The notes below the pieces were generated by a model that saw nothing but the letters and a program-made list of their open reading frames with translations, searched no databases and had not been told where the DNA came from. 64,000 nucleotides of DNA from an uncultured Tenacibaculum sp. (GTDB lineage: Bacteria; Bacteroidota; Bacteroidia; Flavobacteriales; Flavobacteriaceae), in assembly GCF_947494125.1 (NCBI RefSeq), contig NZ_CANLTU010000007.1, positions 62,001-126,000 on the forward strand. The letters run 5' to 3'. The position numbers were made by a program, and so were the translations under genes. Shown piece by piece: positions 29,401 through 39,706 of the stretch (positions are counted from its first letter, which is position 1; each line of letters starts with the position of its first letter).

Positions 29401-29439
29401 TTAGTGTGTTGTGTAATTTGTATGCAAAAATATATAAAA

Positions 29440-29470
29440 AAAGGGATAAACATTAAATGTTTATCCCTTT
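29440..29470 (-). terminator. Terminator of the ribosomal protein superoperon (after rplQ)
   Basis: AAAGGGATAAACATT / AATGTTTATCCCTTT forms a 15-bp stem followed on the minus strand by a seven-T run and TATATATTTTTG, which also resembles a -7 element for carA. Confidence 0.9.
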
Positions 29471-29496
29471 GATATAATTTATAAAAATTTTCATTT

Positions 29497-29970
29497 TTAT
29501 TCTTCTTCTTGTGAAGTTTGAGTTTCAACAGCAGCTTCAACTTTCTTCGCACCACCACGACGGCTACGACGAGTATTCTTTTTAGCTTTGTTTCCTTTTG
29601 GATCGTATAACTCGTTATAATCAACTAATTCTACCATTGCCATAGAAGCGTTATCTCCTTGACGGTTTCCTAACTTGATGATACGTACATATCCTCCTGG
29701 TCTGTCTGCAACTTTTACAGAAATCTCTTTAAATAATTCTGTTACAGCCTCTTTACTACGTAAATAACTAAATACTACACGACGGTTGTGTGTTGTGTCT
29801 TCTTTAGACTTCGTAATTAAAGGTTCAACAAACTTACGTAAAGCTTTAGCCTTAGCTACAGTTGTGTTAATACGCTTGTGCTCTATTAAAGAACAAGTCA
29901 TATTTGCTAACATCGCTTTTCTGTGCGCTGTTTGTCTTCCTAAATGATTAAATTTCTTTCCGTGTCTCAT
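29497..29970 (-). CDS. rplQ: 50S ribosomal protein L17
   Basis: A 157-residue protein; the conserved core ([21 protein letters not shown], then [17 protein letters not shown]) fills residues 1 to about 118. The remaining 40 residues are a Lys/Arg then Glu/Gln-rich tail typical of Bacteroidota L17, beyond the short E. coli form. Last gene of the alpha block, after rpoA, and followed by a strong terminator. Confidence 0.97.
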   Translation of the reverse strand: MRHGKKFNHLGRQTAHRKAMLANMTCSLIEHKRINTTVAKAKALRKFVEPLITKSKEDTTHNRRVVFSYLRSKEAVTELFKEISVKVADRPGGYVRIIKLGNRQGDNASMAMVELVDYNELYDPKGNKAKKNTRRSRRGGAKKVEAAVETQTSQEEE

Positions 29971-30032
29971 GACATTTGGGTTTTAGCTCTCATCTTGCTT
30001 CTACCCTCTAAAGGGGAGCAAAATATGAAAGG

Positions 30033-31025
30033 TTAATCTCTATCTAATTTGTATTTGCTTAAATCCATTCCAAAACTTAAGTTTTTATTCGCCACTAACT
30101 CATCTAATTCAGTTAATGATTTTTTACCAAAGTTTCTAAATTTCATTAAATCGCTCTTGTTAAATGATACTAAATCTCCTAAAGTATCTACTTCTGCAGC
30201 TTTTAAACAGTTTAAAGCACGAACTGATAAATCCATATCAACTAATTTCGTCTTTAATAACTGACGCATATGTAATGATTCCTCATCATATGTTTCAGTT
30301 TGAGCAATTTCATCTGCCTCTAAAGTGATACGCTCATCTGAGAATAACATAAAGTGGTGGATTAAAATTTTTGCTGCCTCTGTTAATGCATCTTTTGGAT
30401 TGATAGAACCATCAGTATCGATATCGAAAACTAATTTTTCGTAATCTGTCTTTTGTTCTACACGGAAATTTTCAACAGCATATTTCACATTCTTTATAGG
30501 AGTGTAAATTGAATCTGTAAAAATTGTTCCTAAAGGTGCCCCTGCTCTTTTGTTTTCTTCTGCTGGTACAAAACCCCTACCTTTTTCAATAGTAATTTCT
30601 GCATTGAAATTTACTGACTTATCCATGTTACAAATTACTAAATCTGGATTTAGCACTTGAAAACCTGAGATAAATTTTTGTAAATCTCCAGCTGTTAATT
30701 GTTCCTGACCAGATACCGCTATTGATACTGTTTCTCTGTCTGACTCTTCAATTTGTTTCTTAAAACGAACTTGTTTTAAATTTAAGATGATTTCTGTTAC
30801 ATCTTCTACAACTCCTTGAATTGTTGAGAACTCATGATCAACACCGTCAACACGTAATGATGTAATTGCAAACCCTTCTAAAGAAGATAATAATACTCTT
30901 CTTAAAGCGTTACCAATTGTTAATCCAAAACCTGGTTCAAGAGGTCTGAATTCGAATCTTCCAGAAAAATCTGTAGATTCAATCATTATTACTTTGTCAG
31001 GCTTTTGGAAATTTAAAATTGCCAT
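30033..31025 (-). CDS. rpoA: DNA-directed RNA polymerase subunit alpha
   Basis: A 330-residue alpha subunit: N-terminal domain for dimerisation and beta/beta' assembly ([22 protein letters not shown], about 22-43, split here in the text), linker, and C-terminal DNA- and activator-binding domain with [16 protein letters not shown] and [12 protein letters not shown] (about 265-310). Normal length for Bacteroidota. Lies between rpsD and rplQ as in other bacteria, with larger gaps (62 and 96 bp) that may carry processing or promoter sites. Confidence 0.98.
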   Translation of the reverse strand: MAILNFQKPDKVIMIESTDFSGRFEFRPLEPGFGLTIGNALRRVLLSSLEGFAITSLRVDGVDHEFSTIQGVVEDVTEIILNLKQVRFKKQIEESDRETVSIAVSGQEQLTAGDLQKFISGFQVLNPDLVICNMDKSVNFNAEITIEKGRGFVPAEENKRAGAPLGTIFTDSIYTPIKNVKYAVENFRVEQKTDYEKLVFDIDTDGSINPKDALTEAAKILIHHFMLFSDERITLEADEIAQTETYDEESLHMRQLLKTKLVDMDLSVRALNCLKAAEVDTLGDLVSFNKSDLMKFRNFGKKSLTELDELVANKNLSFGMDLSKYKLDRD

Positions 31026-31121
31026 ATATTTTCTTCTTTTTAATTGTTATTCAGTTGCGCGGTCTAAAAGCGTGAAGAAGTGCTAATAGACCCTTTGGCT
31101 GAATTCCAATATAATTAATTA

Positions 31122-31727
31122 TTACTTAGAATATAATTCTACGATTAACTGTTCTTTGATATTTTCAGGAATCTGTAATCTCTCTGGAGCCTTAATGAAA
31201 GTTCCAGATTTTTGATCTGAATTCCAACTTAACCACTCATAAACATTACTATTAGATGCTAAAGAGTTTTCGATAGCTTCTAATGATTTAGATTTTTCTC
31301 TAACAGCAACAACATCTCCATCTTTTAAGCTATAAGAAGGTATGTTTACGATTTCACCATTAACAGTAATATGACGGTGAGAAACTAATTGACGTCCAGC
31401 TCTTCTTGAATTTGCAATTCCTAAACGGAATACAACATTATCTAAACGAGATTCACATAATTGTAATAAAACCTCACCTGTAATTCCTTTAGAAGCTGAT
31501 GCTTTTTTGAATAAGTTACTAAACTGACGCTCTAAAATACCGTAAGAGTATTTTGCTTTTTGCTTTTCCATTAACTGGATTGCATATTCAGATTTTTTCC
31601 CTCTTCTTCTTGCATTTCCATGTTGTCCTGGAGGAAAATTTCTTTTTTCGAAGCTTTTATCTTCTCCGAAAATTGCTTCGCCAAATTTACGAGCAATCTT
31701 AGTTTTTGGTCCTGTATATCTTGCCAT
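31122..31727 (-). CDS. rpsD: 30S ribosomal protein S4
   Basis: A 201-residue 16S rRNA-binding assembly protein with the S4 RNA-binding domain near residues 92-155 ([19 protein letters not shown]). The N-terminal zinc cysteines found in some bacteria are absent, so it is the zinc-free form. S4 represses alpha operons in E. coli; no pseudoknot was searched here. Confidence 0.97.
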   Translation of the reverse strand: MARYTGPKTKIARKFGEAIFGEDKSFEKRNFPPGQHGNARRRGKKSEYAIQLMEKQKAKYSYGILERQFSNLFKKASASKGITGEVLLQLCESRLDNVVFRLGIANSRRAGRQLVSHRHITVNGEIVNIPSYSLKDGDVVAVREKSKSLEAIENSLASNSNVYEWLSWNSDQKSGTFIKAPERLQIPENIKEQLIVELYSK

Positions 31728-31859
31728 TTCTTGTTAATTTAGTAGGGATTATGAATTAAGGCTAACTCCTTCGATAATCTTATTCCTACTTTGTTTAAAA
31801 TATAATTTATTTGTGCACAAAAGTACACTGAAATAAAATATAAGTTGATTTAAATCAAC

Positions 31860-32246
31860 TTATACTCTTCTTCTTTTAGGTGGACGACATCCATTATGAG
31901 GAATTGGTGTAACATCAATGATTTCTGTTACTTCGATTCCTGAATTGTGGATAGATCTGATTGCAGATTCTCTACCGTTACCTGGTCCTTTAACGTACAC
32001 TTTTACTTTACGTAAACCTGCTTCTTTTGCAACGTTTGCACAATCTTCTGCGGCTAATTGAGCTGCGTATGGAGTGTTCTTTTTAGAACCTCTAAAACCC
32101 ATTTTACCTGCAGATGACCAAGAAATAACGTCACCTTTTTTATTTGTTAAAGAAATAATAATATTGTTGAAAGATGCAGTTACGTGAGCTTCACCAACTG
32201 ATTCTATTACAACTTTACGTTTTTTTGTTACTTTAGACTTTGCCAT
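31860..32246 (-). CDS. rpsK: 30S ribosomal protein S11
   Basis: A 128-residue platform protein. The conserved segments [37 protein letters not shown] and the C-terminal [18 protein letters not shown] are all present. A 132-bp gap follows before rpsD. Confidence 0.97.
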   Translation of the reverse strand: MAKSKVTKKRKVVIESVGEAHVTASFNNIIISLTNKKGDVISWSSAGKMGFRGSKKNTPYAAQLAAEDCANVAKEAGLRKVKVYVKGPGNGRESAIRSIHNSGIEVTEIIDVTPIPHNGCRPPKRRRV

Positions 32247-32328
32247 GATTATTATAGTTTTAGTAATTTAGTTTTCTAACCTTATAGTTTTTAATAAACT
32301 ATTATTAGATCTTTATTACTTATCTAAC

Positions 32329-32694
32329 TTATTTTTTCTTGTTAGCTACAGTTTTTCTCTTACCTTTTCTTGTACGAGAGTTATTCTTAGTTCTCTGTCC
32401 TCTTAAAGGAAGCCCTAATCTGTGACGAATACCTCTTTGACATCCGATGTCCATTAAACGTTTAATGTTTAATTGAACTTCTGAACGCAATTCACCTTCG
32501 ATAGTAAAAGTTCCAACTTGCTCACGAATCGCTGCAATTTGATCATCAGTCCAATCTTGAACTTTGATACTCTCATCTATATTTGCAGTTGCTAAAACTT
32601 CTTTAGCTCTGCTGTTTCCTATACCAAAGATGTAAGTTAAAGCGATAACACCTCTTTTATTCTTTGGAATATCTATACCTGCTATTCTTGCCAT
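32329..32694 (-). CDS. rpsM: 30S ribosomal protein S13
   Basis: A 121-residue head protein contacting the P-site tRNA. Conserved [15 protein letters not shown] start, [12 protein letters not shown], and the basic tail [18 protein letters not shown]. Its ATG overlaps the rpmJ stop codon (TAATG), implying translational coupling. Confidence 0.97.
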   Translation of the reverse strand: MARIAGIDIPKNKRGVIALTYIFGIGNSRAKEVLATANIDESIKVQDWTDDQIAAIREQVGTFTIEGELRSEVQLNIKRLMDIGCQRGIRHRLGLPLRGQRTKNNSRTRKGKRKTVANKKK

Positions 32695-32810
32695 TACCCT
32701 TGTCTTTGTTTAAATCTAGGATTCTTTTTGTTAATTACGTATAATCTGCCTTTTCTACGTACAATCTTGCACTCGGCACTTCTTTTCTTTAATGATGCTC
32801 TTACTTTCAT
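32694..32810 (-). CDS. rpmJ: 50S ribosomal protein L36 (zinc-free form)
   Basis: A 38-codon gene, read by hand between infA and rpsM: it starts [19 protein letters not shown] and ends PRFKQRQG. Of the zinc ligands in classical L36 only C14 remains; S11, N27 and F33 replace the others, so this is the C-minus variant. Start at 32810 and stop at 32694; the stop overlaps the rpsM start by one base. Confidence 0.95.
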   Translation of the reverse strand: MKVRASLKKRSAECKIVRRKGRLYVINKKNPRFKQRQG

Positions 32811-32822
32811 CAGTGTGTTTTT

Positions 32823-33038
32823 TTAATATCTGTAAGTAATTCTTGCCTTTGATAAATCGTACGGACTCATTTCTAACTTTACCTTGTCTCCTGGTAATAG
32901 TTTGATATAATGCATACGCATTTTACCTGAAATATGAGCCGTAACAATATGTCCGTTCTCTAATTCTACTCGAAACATCGCATTTGATAATGCTTCTGTA
33001 ATAGTTCCGTCTTGTTGAATTGCTGGTTGCTTAGCCAT
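32823..33038 (-). CDS. infA: Translation initiation factor IF-1
   Basis: A 71-residue OB-fold protein that sits in the ribosomal A site at initiation. [41 protein letters not shown] and [18 protein letters not shown] follow the family exactly. One base after secY, as usual in the spc operon. Confidence 0.97.
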   Translation of the reverse strand: MAKQPAIQQDGTITEALSNAMFRVELENGHIVTAHISGKMRMHYIKLLPGDKVKLEMSPYDLSKARITYRY

Positions 33039-33039
33039 A

Positions 33040-34362
33040 TTATTTTAACGATTTTCTGTTACTGTTACCTGTTTTCATTAAACCATCATAACGACTGTTT
33101 AATAAATACGAATTGATTTGCTGAATGGTATCTATTGCAACTCCAACCATAATGATTAAAGAAGTACCTCCAAAAAACATTGCCCAGTTTTGAGTAACTC
33201 CAAACTTAACAATAATTGCAGGTAAAATAGATAACGCTGCTAAAAAGATAGATCCTGGTAAAGTTATTTTCGACAATACTGAATCTAAATAGTTAGCTGT
33301 TTCTTCTCCTGGTTTATATCCAGGAACAAAACCATTACTTCTTTTTAAGTCTTCAGCCATTTTATTTGTAGGGATTGTAATCGCCGTATAAAAATAACTA
33401 AAAATAATAATTAAGAAAGCAAATATAACATTGTACCATAACCCGAAATTATCAGTTAAACTAGCCAATGCTGGGAATTTTTGTCCTAAAGCTACAGGTA
33501 AAAACATAATAGCTTGTGCAAAAATAATTGGCATTACACCAGCAGCATTCAATTTTAATGGAATGTACTGACGAGCGCCATCAACATCTTTAATGTTTGT
33601 AACTGCTGTACGACGAGCATATTGAACTGCTACTTTACGTACTGCGGTAACTAATAATACGGTTAACAAGATTACTACAAACCAAACTATTAATTCGATT
33701 AAAATCATCATTATTCCTCCTGCACCGGCTGTTTGCTTAGAAACTAATTCTTGAATAAATGCTGCTGGGAAATTAGCAATAATACCTACAGTAATTAATA
33801 ACGAAATTCCGTTACCAACCCCTTTATCAGTAATACGCTCTCCTAACCACATCGCAAAAATTGTACCTGCGCTTAAAAGGATAATTGATGACACCCAAAA
33901 TGTTGCTCCTGTTACTAAGAATGCTTCAGGTCCTAATCCCATTTGGTTTTGAATAATTCCAATATAGGTTGGTGCTTGAAACAACGTAATAGCAATTGTT
34001 AACCATCTTGTTATTTGTGTAATCTTCTTACGTCCACTTTCTCCATCTTTTTGTAATTTCTGTAAATACGGTACCGCGATACCCATTAATTGAACTACAA
34101 TAGATGCAGAAATATAAGGCATTATACCAAGTGCCATTACTGACGCTCTAGCAAATGCCCCACCTGTAAATGCGTTTAATAAACCTAAAAGTCCACTAGA
34201 AGTACTGTCTTGTAATGCTGATAACTGTGTAGGGTCAATTCCGGGTAATGGAACTGCCGCCATAAAACGGTATACAGCAATTAAACCTAAGGTTAAAAGT
34301 AATTTCTCTTTTAACTCTTCTATCTTCCAAATGTCTTTTAAAGTATTTATAAAATTCATCAT
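33040..34362 (-). CDS. secY: Protein translocase subunit SecY
   Basis: The 440-residue channel subunit of the Sec translocon, with ten membrane segments. Conserved elements: the plug region PGIDPTQL near the start, [15 protein letters not shown] (about 77-91), GIGNGISL-type [10 protein letters not shown], and the cytosolic loop [25 protein letters not shown] (quoted here in part). The first two codons are both ATG, so either may be used. Between rplO and infA. Confidence 0.97.
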   Translation of the reverse strand: MMNFINTLKDIWKIEELKEKLLLTLGLIAVYRFMAAVPLPGIDPTQLSALQDSTSSGLLGLLNAFTGGAFARASVMALGIMPYISASIVVQLMGIAVPYLQKLQKDGESGRKKITQITRWLTIAITLFQAPTYIGIIQNQMGLGPEAFLVTGATFWVSSIILLSAGTIFAMWLGERITDKGVGNGISLLITVGIIANFPAAFIQELVSKQTAGAGGIMMILIELIVWFVVILLTVLLVTAVRKVAVQYARRTAVTNIKDVDGARQYIPLKLNAAGVMPIIFAQAIMFLPVALGQKFPALASLTDNFGLWYNVIFAFLIIIFSYFYTAITIPTNKMAEDLKRSNGFVPGYKPGEETANYLDSVLSKITLPGSIFLAALSILPAIIVKFGVTQNWAMFFGGTSLIIMVGVAIDTIQQINSYLLNSRYDGLMKTGNSNRKSLK

Positions 34363-34371
34363 TTACAATTC

Positions 34372-34821
34372 TTATAAGGTAACTGCCTCACCACCTGCAG
34401 CTTCAATAGCCGCTTTTGCTGATCCAGTAAATTTATGTACAGTTATATTTAATTTAACCTTTAACTCACCACCACCTAATATTTTTACTAAGTCGTTCTT
34501 ACGAGCTAAACGGTTTTCTACTAAAACGTCTAAATTAACTGTATCTTTAATTTTTCCGCTATCTACTAATCCTTGTAACTTGTCTAAATTAACACCAACA
34601 TACTCTTTACGATTAATGTTTGTGAAACCAAATTTAGGCACACGTCTTTGAAGTGGCATTTGTCCTCCTTCAAATCCTATTTTACGAGAATAACCAGAAC
34701 GAGATTTTTGACCATTATGACCTCTAGTAGCAGTACCACCTTTACCAGAACCTTCACCACGTGCAATTCTCTTAACTTTCTTAACAGATCCCTCTGCCGG
34801 TTTTAAGTTGTGTAAACTCAT
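34372..34821 (-). CDS. rplO: 50S ribosomal protein L15
   Basis: A 149-residue protein; glycine/arginine-rich N-terminal extension (RIARGEGSGKGGTATRGHNG) that penetrates the subunit, then the globular domain ending in KAAIEAAGGEAV. Conserved length and position, 9 bp before secY. Confidence 0.97.
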   Translation of the reverse strand: MSLHNLKPAEGSVKKVKRIARGEGSGKGGTATRGHNGQKSRSGYSRKIGFEGGQMPLQRRVPKFGFTNINRKEYVGVNLDKLQGLVDSGKIKDTVNLDVLVENRLARKNDLVKILGGGELKVKLNITVHKFTGSAKAAIEAAGGEAVTL

Positions 34822-34835
34822 GATTATATATTGTC

Positions 34836-35018
34836 TTATTTAACTTCCTCTACGGAAATTAAGTGTTTAACTGTATTTACCATACCAATAATAGAAGGAG
34901 TTGCCTCGTGTTCTACTGTTTGGTTCATTCTACGTAAACCTAACGCCTCTAACGTTCTTTTTTGATTTTTAAGGCGACCGATTTGACTTTTTACTTGTGT
35001 AACTTTAATTTTACTCAT
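34836..35018 (-). CDS. rpmD: 50S ribosomal protein L30
   Basis: A 60-residue ferredoxin-like-fold protein: [20 protein letters not shown] and [20 protein letters not shown] are diagnostic. 14 bp before rplO and 11 bp after rpsE. Confidence 0.96.
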   Translation of the reverse strand: MSKIKVTQVKSQIGRLKNQKRTLEALGLRRMNQTVEHEATPSIIGMVNTVKHLISVEEVK

Positions 35019-35029
35019 CGTCTTAAATT

Positions 35030-35551
35030 TTAACCGTTAAAAACTTTCTCTAAAGATATACCTCTTTGCTTAGCAATAGTTGCTGCGCTACGTAACTGTA
35101 ATAAAGCATCGAAAGTTGCTTTTACTACGTTATGTGGGTTAGATGATCCTTGAGATTTAGATAATACATCCTTAATACCAACTGATTCTAATACTGAACG
35201 TACTGCACCACCGGCGATAACCCCCGTACCATGTGAAGCTGGCTTAAGGAACACTTTTGCTCCACCAAACTTACCTTTTTGTTCGTGAGGTAAAGTTCCA
35301 TCTAAAATAGGAATGCGCACTAAATTTTTCTTTGCATCTTCTACTGCTTTAGCAATTGCAGAAGCAACATCTTTAGACTTTCCTAATCCGTGACCTACAA
35401 CTCCATTACCATCACCAACTACTACGATAGCAGAGAAACCAAATGCTCTACCTCCTTTAGTTACTTTAGTAACACGTTGTACACCAACTAATTTATCTAC
35501 AAGCTCTAATCCGCTTGGTTTTACTCTTTCTACGTTTTTATATCCTAACAT
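35030..35551 (-). CDS. rpsE: 30S ribosomal protein S5
   Basis: A 173-residue decoding-fidelity protein with the S5 RNA-binding domain ([19 protein letters not shown]) and C-terminal S5 domain ([15 protein letters not shown], then [16 protein letters not shown]). Start ATG 12 bp after rplR. Confidence 0.97.
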   Translation of the reverse strand: MLGYKNVERVKPSGLELVDKLVGVQRVTKVTKGGRAFGFSAIVVVGDGNGVVGHGLGKSKDVASAIAKAVEDAKKNLVRIPILDGTLPHEQKGKFGGAKVFLKPASHGTGVIAGGAVRSVLESVGIKDVLSKSQGSSNPHNVVKATFDALLQLRSAATIAKQRGISLEKVFNG

Positions 35552-35562
35552 AATATAATTTC

Positions 35563-35913
35563 TTAAAATTTTAAACCAGCTTCTCTAGCAGCTTCTGCTA
35601 ATACTTTAACTCTACCGTGATATAAAAATCCATTTCTATCAAAAGAAACAGTTTCTACTCCTGCTTTAACTGCTTTTTCAGCAATTGATTTACCTACTGC
35701 TGTAGCAGCTTCTGCTTTAGAGCTAGATGTAATTCCTTTATCTCTTGATGATGCTGCTACTAATGTTACTCCAGCAACGTCATCAACTAATTGAGCATAG
35801 ATTTCTTTATTACTTCTAAAAACTGATAACCTTGGTTTAGCAGCCGTTCCTGTAACAACTTTTCTAATTCTATACTTAATTCGTTGTCTTCTTTCAAGCT
35901 TTGATAATGCCAT
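35563..35913 (-). CDS. rplR: 50S ribosomal protein L18
   Basis: A 116-residue 5S rRNA-binding protein: [11 protein letters not shown] near the start, [18 protein letters not shown], and [20 protein letters not shown] near the end. Position after rplF is standard. Confidence 0.97.
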   Translation of the reverse strand: MALSKLERRQRIKYRIRKVVTGTAAKPRLSVFRSNKEIYAQLVDDVAGVTLVAASSRDKGITSSSKAEAATAVGKSIAEKAVKAGVETVSFDRNGFLYHGRVKVLAEAAREAGLKF

Positions 35914-35931
35914 AATAATTTCTCTTATTTA

Positions 35932-36477
35932 TTATGCAGATTTACCTGCTTTTCTTCTTAATACTTCTCCTACAAACTTAATTCCTTTTCCTTTATAAGG
36001 CTCTGGCTTACGGAAACCACGGATTTTTGCTGCAACCTGACCTACTAATTGTTTGTCAAATGAAGATAATTTAATGATTGGATTTTTACCTTTTTCAGAT
36101 ATTGTCTCAACCTTAACTTCTGGAGCTAAATTTAATACTATGTTATGAGAAAAACCTAAAGCTAAATCTAATTTTTGCCCTTGATTAGATGCTCTATAAC
36201 CTACACCTACTAACTCTAGTTCTTTAGTATAACCTTTAGTAACACCCTCAATCATATTATTGATTAAAGCACGATATAAACCGTGTGCTGCTCTATCGTC
36301 TTTACTATCTGATGCTCTCTCTACTGTTAAAACACCTTCTTCAATTTTCACAGTAATATCAGACTTTAACTCTTGAGTTAATTCTCCTAATTTACCTTTT
36401 ACTGTAACCACGTTTCCGTCTACTTTTACTTCAACACCTTGTGGTAATGCGATTGGATTTTTTCCTATTCTACTCAT
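35932..36477 (-). CDS. rplF: 50S ribosomal protein L6
   Basis: A 181-residue protein of two similar domains near the GTPase-associated centre. SRIGKNPIALPQGVEV start, VGVGYRASNQGQKLDLALG central, RGFRKPEPYKGKGIKF near the end. Normal length. Confidence 0.97.
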   Translation of the reverse strand: MSRIGKNPIALPQGVEVKVDGNVVTVKGKLGELTQELKSDITVKIEEGVLTVERASDSKDDRAAHGLYRALINNMIEGVTKGYTKELELVGVGYRASNQGQKLDLALGFSHNIVLNLAPEVKVETISEKGKNPIIKLSSFDKQLVGQVAAKIRGFRKPEPYKGKGIKFVGEVLRRKAGKSA

Positions 36478-36489
36478 TGTACAAAGCGA

Positions 36490-36888
36490 TTAATAAACGT
36501 AACATAATACTTCCCCACCAACATTCTCTAGTTTTGCTTTCTTGTTTGTCATTACACCTCTAGATGTAGAAACAATAGCAATACCTAAACCGTTTAATAC
36601 TCTTGGCATCTCTTTAGAACCAACGTATTTACGTAAACCTGGTGTTGAAATTCTTTGAATCTTTCTGATTACTGATTCTTTCGTGTCTCGGTCGTATTTT
36701 AAAGCGATCTTGATAGTTCCTTGAACTTTATCATCATTAAATTGATAGCTTAAAATGTAACCTTGATCGAACAAAATTTTCGTCATTTCCTTCTTCAATT
36801 TTGAAGCAGGAATCTCAACTACTCTGTGATTTGCTGCAATAGCATTTCTCACTCGAGTAAGAAAATCCGCGATTGGATCTGTATACAT
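36490..36888 (-). CDS. rpsH: 30S ribosomal protein S8
   Basis: A 132-residue central-domain 16S binding protein with the hallmark TDPIADFLTRVRNAI start and STSRGVMTNKKAK near the C terminus. In E. coli S8 represses the spc genes. Here it is the first gene of its transcription block, behind its own promoter (37050-37079) and a structured leader of about 155 nt, an arrangement that would suit autoregulation. Confidence 0.97.
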   Translation of the reverse strand: MYTDPIADFLTRVRNAIAANHRVVEIPASKLKKEMTKILFDQGYILSYQFNDDKVQGTIKIALKYDRDTKESVIRKIQRISTPGLRKYVGSKEMPRVLNGLGIAIVSTSRGVMTNKKAKLENVGGEVLCYVY

Positions 36889-36980
36889 AATTAATTAAAT
36901 TTCGGTTTTGGTTTTCAATAATATTGTTACTGAACCTTAAACCAGTTAATATTCATTTTTTGCTTTTCAGAAATAAATCA

Positions 36981-37020
36981 CTTATAAGCCTTTGCTATTT
37001 TACAAGCAGTTACTTACAAG
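36981..37020 (-). promoter_or_regulatory. Candidate structured leader element upstream of rpsH
   Basis: In the minus-strand RNA, CTTGTAAG (5' arm, plus 37013-37020) pairs over eight positions with CTTATAAG (plus 36981-36988), with one G-U; inside, TGCT pairs with AGCA. The two helices flank an asymmetric internal loop rich in A and U. This resembles S8-type binding sites in general shape only; I have not shown sequence identity with the 16S site. Confidence 0.4.
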
Positions 37021-37049
37021 ACATAATTTACCCTATAAAAAACAGAGTG

Positions 37050-37079
37050 CAAATATACATATTTTTTTTAAAAATCAAA
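37050..37079 (-). promoter_or_regulatory. Promoter of the rpsH block
   Basis: Minus-strand TTTG (37076-37079), 18-bp spacer, TATATTTG (37050-37057). Start is expected near 37043, giving a leader of about 155 nt. Confidence 0.8.
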
Positions 37080-37197
37080 CGTTTTTAAAGCTTATCATTT
37101 TGAGTCTTAATTTATTGACTTGTTTTGATAATGTTTTTTTTTAAAACGCCTCCTTTAAACACACATATTATCGACCATTAAAAGTATTATATAAAAC

Positions 37198-37236
37198 AAA
37201 AAAGGTGCACAACTTTTATAGTTGTACACCTTTTGA
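37198..37236 (-). terminator. Terminator after rpsN
   Basis: AAAAGGTGCACAAC / GTTGTACACCTTTT (one mismatch) with a T-rich minus-strand tail, directly after the rpsN stop. It ends the rplC-rpsN block. Confidence 0.85.
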
Positions 37237-37255
37237 TTTTTATAAAAACATGCTT

Positions 37256-37525
37256 TTACCAGCTTGCTTTTTTCACTCCTGGAATTAATCCTTGGTTAGC
37301 CATTTCACGAAAAGTAACACGTGAAATTCCGAACTGACGCATATATCCTTTTGGACGCCCTGTTAATTTACAACGATTGTGCATTCTAACTGGTGATGCA
37401 TTCTTTGGTAATTTTTGTAATGCTTCGTAGTCTCCAGCCTCTTTTAAAGCTTTTCTCTTTTCTGCATACTTAGCTACCACTTTAGCTCTTTTGCGCTCAC
37501 GCGCTTTCATTGATTCTTTAGCCAT
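37256..37525 (-). CDS. rpsN: 30S ribosomal protein S14 (zinc-free form)
   Basis: An 89-residue long S14 without CxxC zinc pairs ([19 protein letters not shown] and [13 protein letters not shown]). Last gene before the internal terminator, 3 bp after rplE. Confidence 0.96.
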   Translation of the reverse strand: MAKESMKARERKRAKVVAKYAEKRKALKEAGDYEALQKLPKNASPVRMHNRCKLTGRPKGYMRQFGISRVTFREMANQGLIPGVKKASW

Positions 37526-37528
37526 CTT

Positions 37529-38080
37529 TTAGTTCTTTTTAAATGGTAAACCTAATTCTCCTAATAATGATTTAGCTTCTTTATCAGTGTTTGCAGATGT
37601 TACAAAAGTAATATCCATACCACTAATCTTTTTTACTTGATCAATATTAATTTCAGGATAGATGATTTGTTCAGTAATTCCTAAGTTGTAATTACCTCTA
37701 CCATCAAAACCGTTAGCTTTGATTCCGTTAAAATCTCTTACACGTGGTAAAGAAGCTGTAACTAATCTATCTAAAAATTCGTACATTTTAACTCCTCTTA
37801 ACGTAACTTTTGCACCAATTGGCATCCCTTTACGTAATTTGAAGTTTGCAACGTCTTTTTTAGAAATAGTTGAAACTGCTTTTTGACCTGTAATTGTAGT
37901 TAACTCGTCAATTGCGTATTCTATTAATTTCTTATCTGCTATAGCTGCACCAACACCTTTACTTACAACAATCTTCTGTAAACTAGGCACTTGCATTACA
38001 TTACTATAACCGAATTCATCAGTAAGAGCTTTGATAACTCTGCTCTTGTACTCTTCTTTTAATCTTGGTACGTAACTCAT
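37529..38080 (-). CDS. rplE: 50S ribosomal protein L5
   Basis: A 183-residue 5S rRNA-binding protein that forms the central protuberance. [29 protein letters not shown] and [15 protein letters not shown] are conserved. Confidence 0.97.
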   Translation of the reverse strand: MSYVPRLKEEYKSRVIKALTDEFGYSNVMQVPSLQKIVVSKGVGAAIADKKLIEYAIDELTTITGQKAVSTISKKDVANFKLRKGMPIGAKVTLRGVKMYEFLDRLVTASLPRVRDFNGIKANGFDGRGNYNLGITEQIIYPEINIDQVKKISGMDITFVTSANTDKEAKSLLGELGLPFKKN

Positions 38081-38082
38081 GG

Positions 38083-38391
38083 TTATATTGCTTTATCTGA
38101 TTTTTTTGAAAATCTAACTTTCTTATCTCCTTCTACTTTATAACCAACTCTTACTGCTTCACCGTTTTCGATTAATGCAACGTTAGATATATGTAATGGA
38201 GCTTCTTTTTTTACAATTCCTCCTTGAGGACTAGCAGCACTTGGTTTAGTGTGTTTAGACACCATATTAACACCTTCTACTAAAACTCTATCTTTATCTT
38301 TAAGGATTTGTAAAACTTTACCTTCCGATCCTTTGTGATCTCCTGCTAATACTTTAACAGTATCTCCTGATTTAATTTTGAACTTCTTCAT
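38083..38391 (-). CDS. rplX: 50S ribosomal protein L24
   Basis: A 102-residue assembly initiator with the KOW motif ([20 protein letters not shown], about 6-25) and [11 protein letters not shown]. Two bases separate it from rplE. Confidence 0.97.
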   Translation of the reverse strand: MKKFKIKSGDTVKVLAGDHKGSEGKVLQILKDKDRVLVEGVNMVSKHTKPSAASPQGGIVKKEAPLHISNVALIENGEAVRVGYKVEGDKKVRFSKKSDKAI

Positions 38392-38403
38392 CTTAATGTC
38401 GAT

Positions 38404-38772
38404 TTAAAGCACTTCAGGTGCTAATGATACTATCTTCATAAATTGCTTATCACGTAATTCACGGGCAACAGGACCAAATACACGAGTTCCTCTCATTTCC
38501 TCTGTAGGATTTAAAAGTACACAAGCATTATCATCAAATCTGATATATGATCCGTCTTTACGTCTAATTTCTTTCTTAGTACGAACAACAACTGCACGAG
38601 ATACTTGACCTTTTTTTACAGTTCCGTTAGGAGTTGCAGACTTTACAGTTACTACAATTTTATCTCCAACGCTAGCGTAACGCTTTTTTGTTCCTCCTAA
38701 AACTCTAATCACTAAAACTTCTTTTGCTCCAGTGTTATCTGCGACTCTTAATCTTGATTCTGTCTGTAACAT
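38404..38772 (-). CDS. rplN: 50S ribosomal protein L14
   Basis: A 122-residue protein at the subunit interface: [20 protein letters not shown] start, [15 protein letters not shown] and GPVARELRD. Fully conserved length. Confidence 0.97.
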   Translation of the reverse strand: MLQTESRLRVADNTGAKEVLVIRVLGGTKKRYASVGDKIVVTVKSATPNGTVKKGQVSRAVVVRTKKEIRRKDGSYIRFDDNACVLLNPTEEMRGTRVFGPVARELRDKQFMKIVSLAPEVL

Positions 38773-38773
38773 A

Positions 38774-39031
38774 TTATTTAGCTCTTTCTAGGATTTCTAC
38801 TAATCTCCAACGTTTAGATTTACTCATAGGACGCGTTTCCATTATCCTAACTGTATCACCTTCGTTGCAATCGTTATTCTCGTCATGTGCAACGTACTTT
38901 TTCGTTTTTAATACGAATTTACCGTACATTGGGTGCTTTACTCTTTTTACCTCATTAACAACAATAGATTTCTCCATTTTGTTACTAGATACTACACCGA
39001 TTCTCTCTTTTCTAAGATTTCTTTTTTCCAT
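38774..39031 (-). CDS. rpsQ: 30S ribosomal protein S17
   Basis: An 85-residue OB-fold protein: [38 protein letters not shown] and [19 protein letters not shown] identify it. Confidence 0.97.
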   Translation of the reverse strand: MEKRNLRKERIGVVSSNKMEKSIVVNEVKRVKHPMYGKFVLKTKKYVAHDENNDCNEGDTVRIMETRPMSKSKRWRLVEILERAK

Positions 39032-39049
39032 CTTTAAAACTGACTAGAA

Positions 39050-39241
39050 TTATTGTAATTCTCTTTTAGTTAACTCTGTAGCAATTCTTGCTACAGTTTT
39101 TCTTAAGCTTCTTAACTCTAATGGGTTCTCCAATGGAGTTATGGCGTGAGCCATCTTAAGATCCGTATAATTTTTCTTTAACGCCCCTAACTGCTCTTGT
39201 AAGTCTGCGATAGATAATTCTTTAATTTCTGATTGTTTCAT
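39050..39241 (-). CDS. rpmC: 50S ribosomal protein L29
   Basis: A 63-residue two-helix protein near the tunnel exit: MKQSEIKELSIADLQEQL and NPLELRSLRKTVARIATEL. Confidence 0.96.
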   Translation of the reverse strand: MKQSEIKELSIADLQEQLGALKKNYTDLKMAHAITPLENPLELRSLRKTVARIATELTKRELQ

Positions 39242-39252
39242 GTCTTTTAGAA

Positions 39253-39684
39253 TTAAGCGTTAAAATCAAAATCTCTTGCGATAACAAACTTCGTCTTTAC
39301 AGGAAGTTTTTGTGCTGCTAAACGTAAAGCTTCTTTTGCTACGTCCATTGGTACTCCACCAACTTCAAACAAAATTCTACCTGGTTTAATTACTGCAACG
39401 AAATGATCAGGTGCACCTTTACCTTTACCCATACGTACTTCTAATGGCTTCTTAGTAATAGGTTTATCTGGAAATATTTTAATCCAAAGCTGCCCTTCTC
39501 TTTTCATATGACGAGTTGCCGCAATACGAGCTGCCTCTATTTGGCGAGAGGTTAATAGGTTTTGATCTAATGATTTGATACCAAACATTCCGTTAGAAAG
39601 TTGGTTTCCTCTATTAGAATTACCTTTCATATTACCTTTGGCCTTCTGTACCTTACGGTATTTTACTCTTTTTGGCTGTAACAT
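39253..39684 (-). CDS. rplP: 50S ribosomal protein L16
   Basis: A 143-residue protein lining the tRNA corridor. [18 protein letters not shown] start, [16 protein letters not shown], and [20 protein letters not shown]. Confidence 0.97.
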   Translation of the reverse strand: MLQPKRVKYRKVQKAKGNMKGNSNRGNQLSNGMFGIKSLDQNLLTSRQIEAARIAATRHMKREGQLWIKIFPDKPITKKPLEVRMGKGKGAPDHFVAVIKPGRILFEVGGVPMDVAKEALRLAAQKLPVKTKFVIARDFDFNA

Positions 39685-39706
39685 TTTTAATTTCTAATTT
39701 TAAAAA

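Larger units (their letters stand above)
36889..37255. other. 367-bp break in the ribosomal superoperon
   Basis: Between rpsN and rpsH lie the rpsN terminator (37198-37236), a strong promoter (37050-37079), and a leader with a foldable element (36981-37020). No gene is visible except very short frames in the leader. The break divides the S10/spc block. Confidence 0.75.

Noticed and set aside
29397..29624. Open frame of 75 codons overlapping the end of rplQ
   Set aside because: Same-strand alternative frame of rplQ plus its terminator; Lys/Leu-repetitive and without any family resemblance.
38724..39047. Open frame of 107 codons opposite rplN/rpsQ
   Set aside because: Antisense shadow of conserved ribosomal protein genes.
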